A DNA stretch of 45,859 nt from Bacteroides sp. CAG:1076 (GTDB lineage Bacteria; Bacteroidota; Bacteroidia; Bacteroidales; Bacteroidaceae), in assembly GCA_000436795.1 (NCBI GenBank), contig HF993216.1:1-45859 (forward strand), written 5' to 3'. Within the stretch, counting starts at the first letter, position 1. Every line of letters starts with the position of its first letter. Of the stretch, positions 25,270 to 34,588 are shown piece after piece. The notes beneath the pieces were generated by a model that saw nothing but the letters and a program-made list of their open reading frames with translations, did not search any database and was not told the DNA's origin. The translations under genes and the position numbers were made by a program.

Positions 25270-27465
25270 ATGGCGAAGTTAAGAAATATATATCATATAA
25301 TATTCCGTTTGTTAGTATGCCTTTGGTTGTGCGGGTATACTACCGAAGCTTGGGGCGGCAATAATATGTCGGCCTTCTCTTATAAGCCATATGTCGCCGA
25401 TACCATACTTACTCATATATTTCACTCTGCGTCGGTTTATGCCAAAGAAGTTGGAGAATATAAGGCCGATTTATACTTGAAAGGCAGACTTCAGATACAT
25501 AAGCAAAACAAGATTATCAAGTATGTACCTTCCATGTTCCGGTTTGAAAAAGGTGTAAACGACTATATACATGAATCTATCAGTGAGCTTCACTATACGG
25601 CACCTCGCATTTACGACCGTAAGATTCGTGCTGTTTCCACTACATTTATAGGAGGGGATAGCCGTTTCTTCGATATCATGGAGTTTGTGAAGTTTAATAT
25701 TTATGCACCGTCATTGATGGAGGACAAGCTCCTTTCTCCGCTGAATGAACAATCGAGTGTACATTATTATTACCTGCTCGACTCTGTAGATTACTGGAAA
25801 GCGGGAGAAGTTTATAAAATACGAGTGATTCCACGTTACCGAAGTACCCAGTTGCTGGAAGGTTTCTTTTGGATTTCGACAAAGGACTGGACCATACGGT
25901 ATCTTAATTTTTATGGAAAGTATGATTTGACTCGTTTCCATTTGGCCATGCGTATGGGGGAAACAGAAGAAACCAGATGCCTTCCCCAACTTATTAATCT
26001 GGATATCGTGTTTAAGTTTTTGCGGAATAATCTGGAGATGAATTATACCGGCTGGCTGAAATATGATGAGGTGATTTTCAAGAAAAAGGAGGAAATGGAT
26101 TTACTCCTGAAGAAAAAACATAACTACAACCTGTCCAACTCGTATACATTGACTTGTGATACGACGAGATTGGTGCAAGACCGCGATTCGTTTGCCCGTA
26201 TTCGTCCGTTGCCGCTTACGGATTGGGAGGACAGTCTTTACCTGTCGTTTGATGAACGACGCCGCAAGGAGAGAGGAGATACCTTGCCAAAGGTGGAAAC
26301 AAAATTCAAGAAGAATCTGGTCTATATGGGACAGTTAGGCGATGCCTTGATCAGTAGTTATGATGTTGATATTTCGAAAGTAGGAAATATCACCTGCTCT
26401 CCTTTAATAAATCCACTGCTGGTGAGCTATAGTCACCGTAACGGAATTTCGTATCGTCAGGAGTTTAAGTACAATAAACTTTTTCACGATGGAAGATTGT
26501 TGCATATTGTACCGCAGATAGGTTATAATTTTACGAAGAAGGAACTCTATGCAAAGATGGATGCAGAATATGTCTATAATCCTGAAAAGCACGGAGCCAT
26601 TACGATTAATGTGGAAAACGGTAACCGGATATATAGTAGTGTGGTGCTCGATCAGTTGAAAGAAATTCCCGATAGCGTATTTAGTTTCGATGGACTGGAG
26701 CTGGATTATTTTAAGGATGTCTACCTGAATGTGGCGCATAACATAGAAATCTTGAATGGACTGACTATTTGGACCGGCGTAGCCATGCACTGGCGTTATG
26801 CAGCCGAAAGCACTCCGGAAGTAGCACAACGCGTACGTTTAAAGTATAACAGTTTCGCGCCTCGTTTGCGTGTGGAGTGGACTCCGGGCATGCATTATTA
26901 TATGAACGGCCACCGAAAGATAAATGTCGGATCGCGTTATCCCACCTTTCTTATCGATTACGAGCGGGGTATAAAGGTAATGAAGAATTCCGGCGAATAT
27001 GAACGCTTTGAGTTTTCGGCAGAACAGAAGATACGCGTCCGCGACTTACATACGATAGCTTACCACATCGGCGGAGGATTCTTTACCAACCAGAACGATA
27101 TGTACTTTGTCGATTATGTGAATTTTGCCAATCGAAACCTTCCTCAAGGATGGAACGACGATATTGGAGGTACATTTCAGATGTTGGATGGACGCTGGTA
27201 TAATGCTTCGCGCCATTACTTTCGTGGAAATATAACATACGAGACTCCCTTCTTGCTGCTATATCCCGTAGGACACTTGCTTTCGTTTATTCAGAAGGAA
27301 CGAATCTATGCCGGTATCTTGTTCATGCCTCACCTGAATCCTTATTTGGAGCTGGGCTATGGGGTAGGAACCCATCTCTTCGATTTTGGTGTATTTATAG
27401 GCAATGAAAAAGGTAAATTCACATCAGTAGGATGCAAATTTACCTTCGAGCTCTTCAACAGATAA
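25270..27465 (+). CDS. DUF5686 family outer-membrane/envelope protein
   Basis: A 731-residue exported protein. The ATG at 25270 begins a normal signal peptide (basic RN then IIFRLLVCLWLCGYTTEAWG); an in-frame TTG four codons upstream is less likely. The body matches the Bacteroidetes family DUF5686: the first half contains the region of IFHSASVYAKEVGEYKADLY, and the second half has many alternating beta strands ending in GVFIGNEKGKF...FTFELFNR, consistent with an outer-membrane barrel. Many relatives carry an N-terminal carboxypeptidase-regulatory-like domain, which is absent here. Function unknown. The convergent glycosyltransferase ends 13 bases further on, with no terminator hairpin seen between them. 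Confidence 0.8.
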   Translation: MAKLRNIYHIIFRLLVCLWLCGYTTEAWGGNNMSAFSYKPYVADTILTHIFHSASVYAKEVGEYKADLYLKGRLQIHKQNKIIKYVPSMFRFEKGVNDYIHESISELHYTAPRIYDRKIRAVSTTFIGGDSRFFDIMEFVKFNIYAPSLMEDKLLSPLNEQSSVHYYYLLDSVDYWKAGEVYKIRVIPRYRSTQLLEGFFWISTKDWTIRYLNFYGKYDLTRFHLAMRMGETEETRCLPQLINLDIVFKFLRNNLEMNYTGWLKYDEVIFKKKEEMDLLLKKKHNYNLSNSYTLTCDTTRLVQDRDSFARIRPLPLTDWEDSLYLSFDERRRKERGDTLPKVETKFKKNLVYMGQLGDALISSYDVDISKVGNITCSPLINPLLVSYSHRNGISYRQEFKYNKLFHDGRLLHIVPQIGYNFTKKELYAKMDAEYVYNPEKHGAITINVENGNRIYSSVVLDQLKEIPDSVFSFDGLELDYFKDVYLNVAHNIEILNGLTIWTGVAMHWRYAAESTPEVAQRVRLKYNSFAPRLRVEWTPGMHYYMNGHRKINVGSRYPTFLIDYERGIKVMKNSGEYERFEFSAEQKIRVRDLHTIAYHIGGGFFTNQNDMYFVDYVNFANRNLPQGWNDDIGGTFQMLDGRWYNASRHYFRGNITYETPFLLLYPVGHLLSFIQKERIYAGILFMPHLNPYLELGYGVGTHLFDFGVFIGNEKGKFTSVGCKFTFELFNR

Positions 27466-27478
27466 TAATTGTATTCGT

Positions 27479-28636
27479 TTATTTCCTCAGAAAATCCTTT
27501 TTCTTGCGCAACAGATATTGCATTTGTCTGACCAGACTCCACAACGGGCGAAACAGGTCGAACAGCGGGAAAATACAGCATAAATTTTCGTTCAGGTCGT
27601 GGGCAGTACGGTGAAATACGCTCATGGTCGAGATGAAACGAACCAGCCAGAACAAAGCTACAATACCCGTCCCGATCCATTGCTGCTCTATGATACTCAT
27701 TGCCAGTCCGCCGATTGTAGCCAGATGAAACAGTCCGCAGGTCCATGTTTCGAAAGCATTCGAGTATCTTGCCATTCCCTGATAATAATGACCTGTAACC
27801 ATTGCATTCATTTTCCGTTCGAACCAGATACGTTTGTAGGGCGGAACCGGCATACGCACGATACTGTCTGTACCCGAAGCCACGCGCGTATTGTATTTGT
27901 TTGCTACAGCATTGATAAACAAGTCGTCTTCTCCACGCTGAAGTTGCAAGTGGTCGGCAAAACCTTTATGCTTTTCATACAGACTTTTCCGATAGGCAAG
28001 ATTGCATCCCACGCCCATATAAGGATGTCCCGCCAAGGCCATTCCCAAATACCGCAGGGAGTGGAAGAATGAATCAGTCGTGATTCTTCGTGCGAACCAG
28101 CCTTTCTGTGGCAGATAGTTGCTGTAGCCCAGAACGATGTCTGTATCCGGAGTCATTTGGGCTGCCAGACTTCTCAACCAGTTCTTGCTGACGGGGCTAC
28201 AGAAAGGTTCCGTCACAACTATCCAGTCGTAGCGGCTGGCACGTATTCCCATTGCAATACCCAGCTTCTTCCGGCTGACATAACGAGCTGTTTTCGGAAT
28301 GAATGTATGGTAAAGATTTTCGTATCGGTCGGACAGCAGTTTCAGAATGTCTTCATCCTCACCGGCCGATTTGTCATTGATGACAATGACTTCAAATTTC
28401 GGATAATCTTGTTCGAGGATTGCCGGAAGGTTCTGGTTCAGCGCACTGCCGGAATCTTTTGTTACGATAATGACCGAAAGCGGAGGCAAATCCGTTGCAG
28501 ACGGTCTGTTATCTTTCTTGAAATGTTGGTGTATGCGGTTGTAGATTCCGAAGACATAGCATAATTGAATAATGCAAAGTATGCCACAGGTTGCAGCCAG
28601 CAGAAAGGTCGTAGATGCAAAATCAAGTGTAATCAT
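27479..28636 (-). CDS. Glycosyltransferase family 2, membrane-anchored
   Basis: A 385-residue protein with an N-terminal TM helix (about residues 8-30, FLLAATCGILCIIQLCYVFG). A GT-A domain follows (LSVIIVTKDSGSALNQNLPA, FEVIVINDKSAGEDED as nucleotide-sugar site, QRGEDDLFINAVA as acceptor/acid region) and then two or three C-terminal TM helices. This resembles cell-envelope GT2 enzymes of Bacteroidetes; sugar and acceptor are unknown. I use ATG at 28636; the upstream in-frame TTG at 28666 falls inside the -7 promoter box. It is a single gene, divergent from lepA. Confidence 0.88.
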   Translation of the reverse strand: MITLDFASTTFLLAATCGILCIIQLCYVFGIYNRIHQHFKKDNRPSATDLPPLSVIIVTKDSGSALNQNLPAILEQDYPKFEVIVINDKSAGEDEDILKLLSDRYENLYHTFIPKTARYVSRKKLGIAMGIRASRYDWIVVTEPFCSPVSKNWLRSLAAQMTPDTDIVLGYSNYLPQKGWFARRITTDSFFHSLRYLGMALAGHPYMGVGCNLAYRKSLYEKHKGFADHLQLQRGEDDLFINAVANKYNTRVASGTDSIVRMPVPPYKRIWFERKMNAMVTGHYYQGMARYSNAFETWTCGLFHLATIGGLAMSIIEQQWIGTGIVALFWLVRFISTMSVFHRTAHDLNENLCCIFPLFDLFRPLWSLVRQMQYLLRKKKDFLRK

Positions 28637-28663
28637 GTTGTGAATCTTATAATAAAATCGGTG

Positions 28664-28697
28664 CAAAAATAGAGTAATTTTTCGAGATAGACGTCAA
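28664..28697 (-). promoter_or_regulatory. Promoter of the glycosyltransferase gene
   Basis: On the minus strand TATTTTTG (28664-28671) fits the -7 consensus exactly. A TTG (28695-28697) lies 23 bases upstream, slightly wide for a -33 element. Confidence 0.5.
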
Positions 28698-28722
28698 TCT
28701 GACTTCTAATAAAGGATGATTT

Positions 28723-28753
28723 TTTGTGCCTTACTCATTTTTCTTTATCTTTG
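28723..28753 (+). promoter_or_regulatory. Promoter of lepA
   Basis: TTTG (28723-28726), 19 bases, then TATCTTTG (28746-28753): an excellent match to the Bacteroides -33/-7 pattern. The leader is about 55 bases. Confidence 0.75.
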
Positions 28754-28813
28754 CATGACGAAAAATAAAGGTGTTACGTCGCCCGATGAATCAGAAAATA
28801 TTAAAGATAAGAA

Positions 28814-30595
28814 ATGAAGAATATACGTAATTTTTGTATTATTGCCCATATCGACCACGGAAAATCCACATTGGCCGACAGACTTCTGGAGTATACACAG
28901 ACAATTAAGATTACAGAAGGACAGATGCTGGACGACATGGATCTGGAACGTGAGCGTGGTATAACCATCAAGAGCCACGCTATCCAGATGGAGTATACCT
29001 ATAAAGGAGAAAAATATATCCTGAACCTGATTGATACTCCGGGGCATGTGGACTTCTCTTATGAAGTATCCCGTTCCATTGCTGCCTGTGAAGGAGCTTT
29101 GTTGGTTGTGGATGCTTCGCAGGGTGTGCAGGCGCAGACTATTTCGAACCTGTACATGGCGTTGGAACATAACCTGGAGATTATTCCGGTAATGAACAAA
29201 TGTGATATGGCAAGTGCCATGCCCGAAGAAGTGGAAGATGAAATTATCGACCTGCTGGGCTGTAAGCGTGAAGACATTATCCGCGCTTCCGGTAAGACCG
29301 GTATGGGGGTAGAGGAGATTCTTCAGGCTGTGGTAGAACGTATCCCTTGTCCGAAAGGAGACGAAAACGCACCTTTGCAGGCGCTTATCTTCGATTCTGT
29401 GTTCAACTCGTTCCGCGGTATCATCGCTTATTTCAAGGTTGTAAACGGAGTGATTCGTACAGGTGACAAAGTGAAGTTCTTCAATACCGGCAAGGAATAT
29501 GATGCCGATGAAGTAGGAGTACTGAAAATGGACATGGTTCCCCGTAAAGAACTTCGTACTGGCGACGTAGGATACATCATTTCCGGTATAAAAACTTCGA
29601 GAGAAGTTAAGGTCGGCGATACAATTACTCATATAGAATGTCCGTGTGACAAGGCTATTGACGGATTTGAGGAAGTAAAACCAATGGTGTTCGCCGGCGT
29701 TTATCCCATTGAAGCCGAAGATTATGAAAACTTGCGAGCTTCGCTGGAAAAACTGCAACTGAACGATGCTTCGCTGACCTTCCAGCCTGAATCTTCGTTG
29801 GCTTTGGGCTTCGGGTTCCGTTGCGGGTTCTTGGGACTGCTTCATATGGAAATTGTTCAGGAACGTCTGGACCGTGAGTTTGATATGAACGTCATTACTA
29901 CCGTGCCCAACGTTTCGTATATGGTATACGACAAGCAGGGAAATGTACAGGAAGTACACAATCCGGGCGGTATGCCCGATCCGACACTGATCGATCACAT
30001 CGAAGAACCTTATATTGATGCTTCCATCATTACGGCAACCGACTATATCGGTCCGATTATGACATTGTGTCTGGGAAAACGAGGCGAATTGGTTCGTCAG
30101 GATTACATCTCGGGAAATCGTGTAGAACTGCATTATAAAATGCCGTTAGGCGAAATTGTAATCGACTTTTATGATAAGTTGAAGAGTATTTCCAAGGGAT
30201 ATGCTTCGTTCGATTACCATCAGTCTGGTTTCCGTCCTTCGAAACTCGTCAAGCTCGATATCCTGCTGAACGGGGAATCGGTCGATGCGCTTTCTACGTT
30301 AACCCATTTCGACAATGCTTACGACCTGGGACGCCGCATGTGTGAAAAGCTGAAAGAACTCATACCACGCCAGCAATTTGAAATTGCCATTCAGGCTGCA
30401 ATCGGTGCGAAGATTATCGCCCGAGAAACAATCAAGGCTGTCCGTAAGGATGTAACTGCCAAATGTTATGGTGGTGATGTCAGCCGTAAGCGTAAGCTGC
30501 TCGAAAAGCAGAAGAAAGGAAAGAAGCGAATGAAACAGATCGGTACGGTGGAAGTACCGCAGAAGGCATTCCTTGCTGTCCTCAAACTTGATTAA
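28814..30595 (+). CDS. lepA: Elongation factor 4 (LepA), ribosomal back-translocase GTPase
   Basis: A 593-residue translational GTPase of normal length. Motifs in order: G1 [10 protein letters not shown] (residues 11-20), G2 [10 protein letters not shown]3 [12 protein letters not shown]4 NKCDM, then the EF-G-like domains and the LepA-specific C-terminal domain ending with [20 protein letters not shown]. It acts on stalled or mistranslocated ribosomes. It has its own promoter and is followed by a strong hairpin with T run. The opposite strand holds a long open frame here that is a shadow. Confidence 0.98.
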   Translation: MKNIRNFCIIAHIDHGKSTLADRLLEYTQTIKITEGQMLDDMDLERERGITIKSHAIQMEYTYKGEKYILNLIDTPGHVDFSYEVSRSIAACEGALLVVDASQGVQAQTISNLYMALEHNLEIIPVMNKCDMASAMPEEVEDEIIDLLGCKREDIIRASGKTGMGVEEILQAVVERIPCPKGDENAPLQALIFDSVFNSFRGIIAYFKVVNGVIRTGDKVKFFNTGKEYDADEVGVLKMDMVPRKELRTGDVGYIISGIKTSREVKVGDTITHIECPCDKAIDGFEEVKPMVFAGVYPIEAEDYENLRASLEKLQLNDASLTFQPESSLALGFGFRCGFLGLLHMEIVQERLDREFDMNVITTVPNVSYMVYDKQGNVQEVHNPGGMPDPTLIDHIEEPYIDASIITATDYIGPIMTLCLGKRGELVRQDYISGNRVELHYKMPLGEIVIDFYDKLKSISKGYASFDYHQSGFRPSKLVKLDILLNGESVDALSTLTHFDNAYDLGRRMCEKLKELIPRQQFEIAIQAAIGAKIIARETIKAVRKDVTAKCYGGDVSRKRKLLEKQKKGKKRMKQIGTVEVPQKAFLAVLKLD

Positions 30596-30617
30596 ATTTT
30601 TATATCTTTTATTTTTG
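30588..30617 (+). promoter_or_regulatory. Promoter-like element at the lepA 3' end
   Basis: TTG (30588-30590), 19 bases, then TATTTTTG (30610-30617): consensus boxes with consensus spacing. It directly precedes the terminator hairpin, so any transcript starting here would be very short unless it reads through toward the sigma-factor gene. It may be a chance match. Confidence 0.3.
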
Positions 30618-30677
30618 CGCCCTTTGTGTCATCATCTCTCCGGTATCCGGTGCAGACATGGTACGAAGGGCGTTTTT
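30618..30677 (+). terminator. Terminator of lepA
   Basis: CGCCCTT (30618-30624) pairs with AAGGGCG (30666-30672) and a CCGG-TAT-CCGG hairpin lies inside the loop. Five T follow at once. It begins 23 bases after the lepA stop. Confidence 0.7.
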
Positions 30678-30756
30678 ATATCCGTACAAAAACTTCCATA
30701 TGTTTATTTTAAATGTCCTTCATGTCTTTCGGAATTTGTGCTGACGTTTTTTATTT

Positions 30757-30788
30757 TTTTGTACAAAAGATTTTTTTATTTGTACAAA
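30757..30788. repeat. Second pair of TTTTGTACAAAA-type palindromes
   Basis: TTTTGTACAAAA (30757-30768) and TTTGTACAAA (30779-30788) have centres 21 bp apart, the same phasing as the pair at 16917-16949. T-rich and A-rich tracts surround both. Unlike the first locus, the flanks do not form one long hairpin. Confidence 0.65.
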
Positions 30789-31126
30789 AAACAAGCTGAA
30801 TTTGCTGTCGTTTTTCTTTAAATCTGCAAGTCTTTTTATGAAAAGACATTTTCACTTTTTTGGCAAAGTCTTTAAGATAAATTTTGAAAATACGGAAAAA
30901 AGAATTTCCTTTGTAACAAATCATTAAACAAAACTGTGTTTAATAGGAATTAAAGGTACTTCTGTTGAATATGATTGGTTTGTGGTTTTAACCTTTGAAT
31001 TAATGGTCTGTAGCACGGTATTCTCTCTTTTGTACTATATTCCCTTTGGTATCCCGGAAGATAAGTCTTGCCTGATTACGGTGTATGCAGGCAGATTGTT
31101 TAACCTCTAACCTTTTCTCTGTTATT
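30789..31126. other. A/T-rich region upstream of the sigma-factor gene
   Basis: No gene is recognised. A small hairpin (30830-30836 with 30841-30847) and a weak -7-like box AACCTTTG (30990-30997, TTG at 30965-30967) are the only signals I can point to. If that box is used, the sigma-factor mRNA has a leader of about 120 bases. In-frame codons at 31085-31126 could extend the sigma factor by 14 residues but look non-coding. Confidence 0.4.
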
Positions 31127-31708
31127 ATGGAGGATAATGAAAAAGCATTTCCAGACGATGAGCTGGTGACAATGTTTCGTGGCGGTGATAATCATGCTTT
31201 CGAAATCTTACTGGCCCGCTATACGGGTGATATAATGAAGTCGATAAGGAGGAGTACTGTTAGCTGTAGTGAGAGTACCGACGATTTATATCAGGAAGTG
31301 GTAGTTCACGTTTGTGAAAAGTTGAAGAATGTATATCAGACTGACGGACGCTTCGGGGCATGGCTGAATTGTGTAGTGGGGAATTTTTTATGTAGCGTTT
31401 ATCGCAAGAAAAGTCATGAGTGTTTGCCGCTGAAACTGGATATGCTGAAAGATGAATGTACGGCTGATAATTTACTTACGGCCGAAAACAAGGAGCAAAA
31501 GTTTATTGATTTAAAATGTGCCGTTGGCGAATTGCCGGAAAATCTATCGGAACTGATTCGGATGAAGATCTGGTATGGCATGACATATCAGGAAATTTCC
31601 GATCGTACAGGCATTAATCGTTCCACGGTAGCGAAGCGTTTAAAGTCTGCCTATCAGGAGCTGGAAAAGAAGATGTTGGCTATGGGATACGATGATGCTT
31701 TAATATAA
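31127..31708 (+). CDS. RNA polymerase sigma factor, sigma-70/ECF type
   Basis: A 193-residue group 4 sigma factor. Region 2 covers about residues 10-85 (ELVTMFRGGDNHAFEILLARY, DLYQEVVVHVCEKL, FGAWLNCVVGNFL). Region 4 covers about 135-185 (LPENLSELIRMKIWYGMTYQEISDRTGINRSTVAKRL, residues ~135-171) with a clear helix-turn-helix. No anti-sigma gene is adjacent; the next gene is rseC of the Rnf operon, 100 bases downstream with its own -7 box. I start at ATG 31127 (MEDNEK) because it begins the conserved part; an upstream in-frame ATG at 31085 would add 14 residues of low-complexity sequence. Confidence 0.85.
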   Translation: MEDNEKAFPDDELVTMFRGGDNHAFEILLARYTGDIMKSIRRSTVSCSESTDDLYQEVVVHVCEKLKNVYQTDGRFGAWLNCVVGNFLCSVYRKKSHECLPLKLDMLKDECTADNLLTAENKEQKFIDLKCAVGELPENLSELIRMKIWYGMTYQEISDRTGINRSTVAKRLKSAYQELEKKMLAMGYDDALI

Positions 31709-31769
31709 ATTTTTACTTTTTTTAATGAGAAAAACTTTGTTAACGTTACCAATGAAACAATATTTATAG

Positions 31770-31777
31770 TACATTTG
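31770..31777 (+). promoter_or_regulatory. -7 promoter box of the rseC-rnf operon
   Basis: TACATTTG is an exact TAnnTTTG match 31 bases before the rseC ATG. A -33 TTTG is present (31736-31739) but 30 bases away, which is too far for the usual spacing. Confidence 0.45.
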
Positions 31778-31808
31778 CCACGAATTTGTAAAGTACGGTT
31801 TGCAAAAG

Positions 31809-32231
31809 ATGGTAACTAACATTAAACATCTAGGTATTGTGGAAAACATCAATGGCTCTCGCCTGAAAGTGAAAATAGTGCAGAGTTCTGCGTGCTCATC
31901 TTGTAGCGTAAAGGCACACTGCAGCGCTTCCGAAACGAAAGAAAAAATAATTGATGTTTATAATAAAAACAATGTTCCTTGCCAGATAGGCGAGCAAGTT
32001 ATGATTGTGGGAACAACGTCGATGGGCATGAAAGCCGTGTTGCTGGCTTTCGTGCTTCCTTTTGTCGTGCTGTTGCTTTCATTGATTGTTTCGCTGAAAC
32101 TGACGGGAGGGGACGAGGCTTTTTCTGCTTTGGTTTCATTAGGGACACTGGTTCCTTATTACCTTATTATATATATATGCAGAAAGAAGATCAGCCGTTC
32201 GTTCATGTTTACATTAGAATCAATATATTAA
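31809..32231 (+). CDS. rseC: RseC/MucC family protein (SoxR-reducing system)
   Basis: A 140-residue protein with the N-terminal cysteine pattern CSSCSVKAHC (a probable Fe-S or redox site) followed by two TM helices (about residues 74-96 and 102-122), the standard RseC layout. In enteric bacteria RseC works with Rsx (Rnf) to reduce SoxR; in Bacteroides it heads the rnf operon, as here, where rnfB starts 20 bases downstream. I use ATG 31809; the TTG three codons upstream has no support. Confidence 0.88.
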   Translation: MVTNIKHLGIVENINGSRLKVKIVQSSACSSCSVKAHCSASETKEKIIDVYNKNNVPCQIGEQVMIVGTTSMGMKAVLLAFVLPFVVLLLSLIVSLKLTGGDEAFSALVSLGTLVPYYLIIYICRKKISRSFMFTLESIY

Positions 32232-32251
32232 TAAACTAATTTTATACTTTT

Positions 32252-33202
32252 ATGAACTTAATTTTGGTTGCAGTAATTTCATTGGGAGCTATAGGCTTGA
32301 TTGCCGCAGTAATCTTGTACGTGGCTTCGAAGAAGTTTGCTGTGTATGAAGATCCGCGAATCGCTCAGGTAGCCGAGGTGCTTCCTCAAGCCAATTGCGG
32401 TGGATGTGGTTATCCGGGATGCTCTGGTTTTGCCGCAGCTTGCGTAAAAGCTGGTTCACTGGAAGGAAAACTATGTCCGGTAGGTGGTCAACCTACTATG
32501 GAAAAGGTCGCTGGTATTTTGGGACTGGAAGCTGTTGCTTCGGAACCGAAAGTAGCGGTAGTAAGATGTAACGGTACATGTGCCAACCGTCCGAAGCTGA
32601 CTCAGTATGATGGCGTCCGTTCATGTGTGGTTGCCAATTCTACTTACGGAGGTGAAACCGGGTGTACATTCGGTTGTCTGGGCTGCGGCGACTGTGTAAA
32701 TGCCTGCCAGTTTGATGCTATCCACATGAATCCTGAAACAGGATTGCCTGAGGTAGACGAAAGCAAGTGTACGGCTTGTGGCGCCTGTAGCAAGGCTTGT
32801 CCGCGCAACATTATCGAAATTCGTCCGAAGGGCAAGAACAATCGCCGTGTGTATGTACAGTGCGTCAACAAAGATAAAGGTGCTGTAGCACGTAAGGCTT
32901 GTACTGCTGCATGTATCGGTTGCGGAAAGTGTGTGAAGGTTTGTCCGTTTGAAGCTATTACTTTGGAAAACAACCTGGCATATATCGATCCTGCTAAGTG
33001 TAAATCTTGTCGCAAGTGTGAGACCGAATGCCCTCAGAGTGCAATTATCGCAGTCAACTTCCCGCCGCGTAAGGCTAAACCTGCAGAACCTGCTCCGGCT
33101 GCTGCTCCTGCTGCACCGAAGGCTGCTGCCCAGCCGGCCGCTGAACCTAAGAACGAAACGGTAGAAGTGAAAGCTGCTGAAGCTCCAAAAGCTGAGGCTT
33201 AA
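32252..33202 (+). CDS. rnfB: Rnf complex subunit B (iron-sulfur ferredoxin subunit)
   Basis: A 316-residue subunit that receives electrons from ferredoxin for the Na+/H+-pumping Rnf complex. An N-terminal TM helix (about 3-25) is followed by the 4Fe-4S domain NCGGCGYPGCSGFA...CPVGG (about 49-76). Ferredoxin-type clusters follow: CLGCGDCVNACQF, CTACGACSKACPR, CIGCGKCVKVCPF and CKSCRKCETECPQ. The last ~45 residues are an Ala/Pro/Glu/Lys-rich low-complexity tail without an obvious role. It lies between rseC and rnfC in the operon. Confidence 0.96.
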   Translation: MNLILVAVISLGAIGLIAAVILYVASKKFAVYEDPRIAQVAEVLPQANCGGCGYPGCSGFAAACVKAGSLEGKLCPVGGQPTMEKVAGILGLEAVASEPKVAVVRCNGTCANRPKLTQYDGVRSCVVANSTYGGETGCTFGCLGCGDCVNACQFDAIHMNPETGLPEVDESKCTACGACSKACPRNIIEIRPKGKNNRRVYVQCVNKDKGAVARKACTAACIGCGKCVKVCPFEAITLENNLAYIDPAKCKSCRKCETECPQSAIIAVNFPPRKAKPAEPAPAAAPAAPKAAAQPAAEPKNETVEVKAAEAPKAEA

Positions 33203-33237
33203 TCAACAATTAGTAATTAATTAAAAAAGATATTACA

Positions 33238-34575
33238 GTGAAGACATTTAGAATTGGTGGAGTTCATCCAGCAGAAAATAAATTGTCAGCAGGCAAAGCA
33301 ATTGAAACTCTTGCTCTTCCAAAGCAGGCTGTTTTCCCTTTGTCGCAGCATATCGGTGCTCCCGCTACTGCTATCGTAAAAAAAGGTGATGTAGTGAAGG
33401 TGGGAACCAAGATTGCTGAAGCCGGGGGCTTTGTTTCGGCTGCTATCTTTTCTTCTGTATCCGGTAAGGTGAACAAGATAGATAGCGTTATCGACGCCAG
33501 TGGTTATCGTAAACCGGCTATTTTTATCGACGTAGAAGGTGACGAATGGGAAGAGAGTATTGATCGCAGCACTAAGCTGGTAAAGGAATGTAACTTGACT
33601 CCTGAAGAAATTGTTGCTAAAATAAAAAATGCAGGCGTTGTTGGTATGGGTGGTGCTTGCTTCCCGACTCATGTAAAACTGACTCCTCCTCCGGGCTGCA
33701 AGGCCGAGTGTGTAATTATCAATGCCGTAGAGTGTGAACCGTATCTGACTGCCGACCATCGTCTGATGCTTGAAAAGCCTGATGAGATTCTGGTAGGAGT
33801 GCAGATCCTGATGAAGGCTGCCAAAGTAACCAAGGCTTATATCGGTATTGAAAACAATAAGCCCGATGCCATCAAGCTGATGACTGAGAAGGCTGCTTCT
33901 TATCCGGGCATCGAGGTTGTGCCTCTGAAAGTGAAATATCCGCAGGGCGGTGAAAAACAGTTGATTGATGCTGTAATCGGACGTCAGGTCCCGGCTCCTC
34001 CTGCCATTCCTATCAATGTAGGTGCGGTTGTGCAGAACGTAGGAACTGCTTATGCAGTATATGAAGCTGTACAGAAGAACAAGCCTTTGTTCGAACGTAT
34101 TGTTACCGTAACAGGTAAATCATTGAAGAATCCTTCTAACTTCCTGACTCGTATGGGTACTCCGATGAGCCAGTTGATTGACGCTGCTGGAGGTCTGCCC
34201 GAAGATACGGGTAAGGTAATCGGTGGCGGTCCGATGATGGGTAAGGCGCTTGCCAATACAGAAGTGCCTATCTGCAAAGGTAGTTCGGGTGTATTGATTA
34301 TGAACGACAAGGAAGCACGCCGTGCGGAACCTCAGCCGTGTATCCGTTGTGCCAAGTGTGTAAGCGCTTGTCCGATGGGACTGGAACCGTTCTTGCTGGC
34401 TACTTGTTCGGCTCATGGTGACTGGGAACGTGTGGAACATGAAATGATCATGTCTTGTATCGAATGCGGTTCATGTCAGTTTACATGTCCTTCTCATCGT
34501 CCGATGTTGGATTACATTCGTTTAGGAAAAGGTAAGGTGGGCGGAATTATCCGTGCACGTAACGCTAAAAAATAA
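33238..34575 (+). CDS. rnfC: Rnf complex subunit C (NADH-binding, 4Fe-4S)
   Basis: A 445-residue peripheral subunit, expected to bind NADH and FMN and pass electrons with NAD+. The family start FRIGGVHPAENK, the glycine-rich VGMGGACFPTHVK nucleotide region, and two 4Fe-4S motifs near the C-terminus (CIRCAKCVSACPMGL and CIECGSCQFTCPSH) are present. The start codon is GTG (33238); no upstream in-frame ATG fits. It follows rnfB by 35 bases and precedes rnfD by 13. Confidence 0.96.
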   Translation: MKTFRIGGVHPAENKLSAGKAIETLALPKQAVFPLSQHIGAPATAIVKKGDVVKVGTKIAEAGGFVSAAIFSSVSGKVNKIDSVIDASGYRKPAIFIDVEGDEWEESIDRSTKLVKECNLTPEEIVAKIKNAGVVGMGGACFPTHVKLTPPPGCKAECVIINAVECEPYLTADHRLMLEKPDEILVGVQILMKAAKVTKAYIGIENNKPDAIKLMTEKAASYPGIEVVPLKVKYPQGGEKQLIDAVIGRQVPAPPAIPINVGAVVQNVGTAYAVYEAVQKNKPLFERIVTVTGKSLKNPSNFLTRMGTPMSQLIDAAGGLPEDTGKVIGGGPMMGKALANTEVPICKGSSGVLIMNDKEARRAEPQPCIRCAKCVSACPMGLEPFLLATCSAHGDWERVEHEMIMSCIECGSCQFTCPSHRPMLDYIRLGKGKVGGIIRARNAKK

Positions 34576-34588
34576 TTGAAATCGAATT

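Noticed and set aside
28745..30133. 462-codon open frame on the minus strand across lepA
   Set aside because: Entirely antisense to a full-length, highly conserved lepA; its translation has no domain and reflects codon bias of the real gene.
31085..31126. N-terminal extension of the sigma factor
   Set aside because: The added residues are unlike sigma factors and ATG 31127 starts the conserved sequence.
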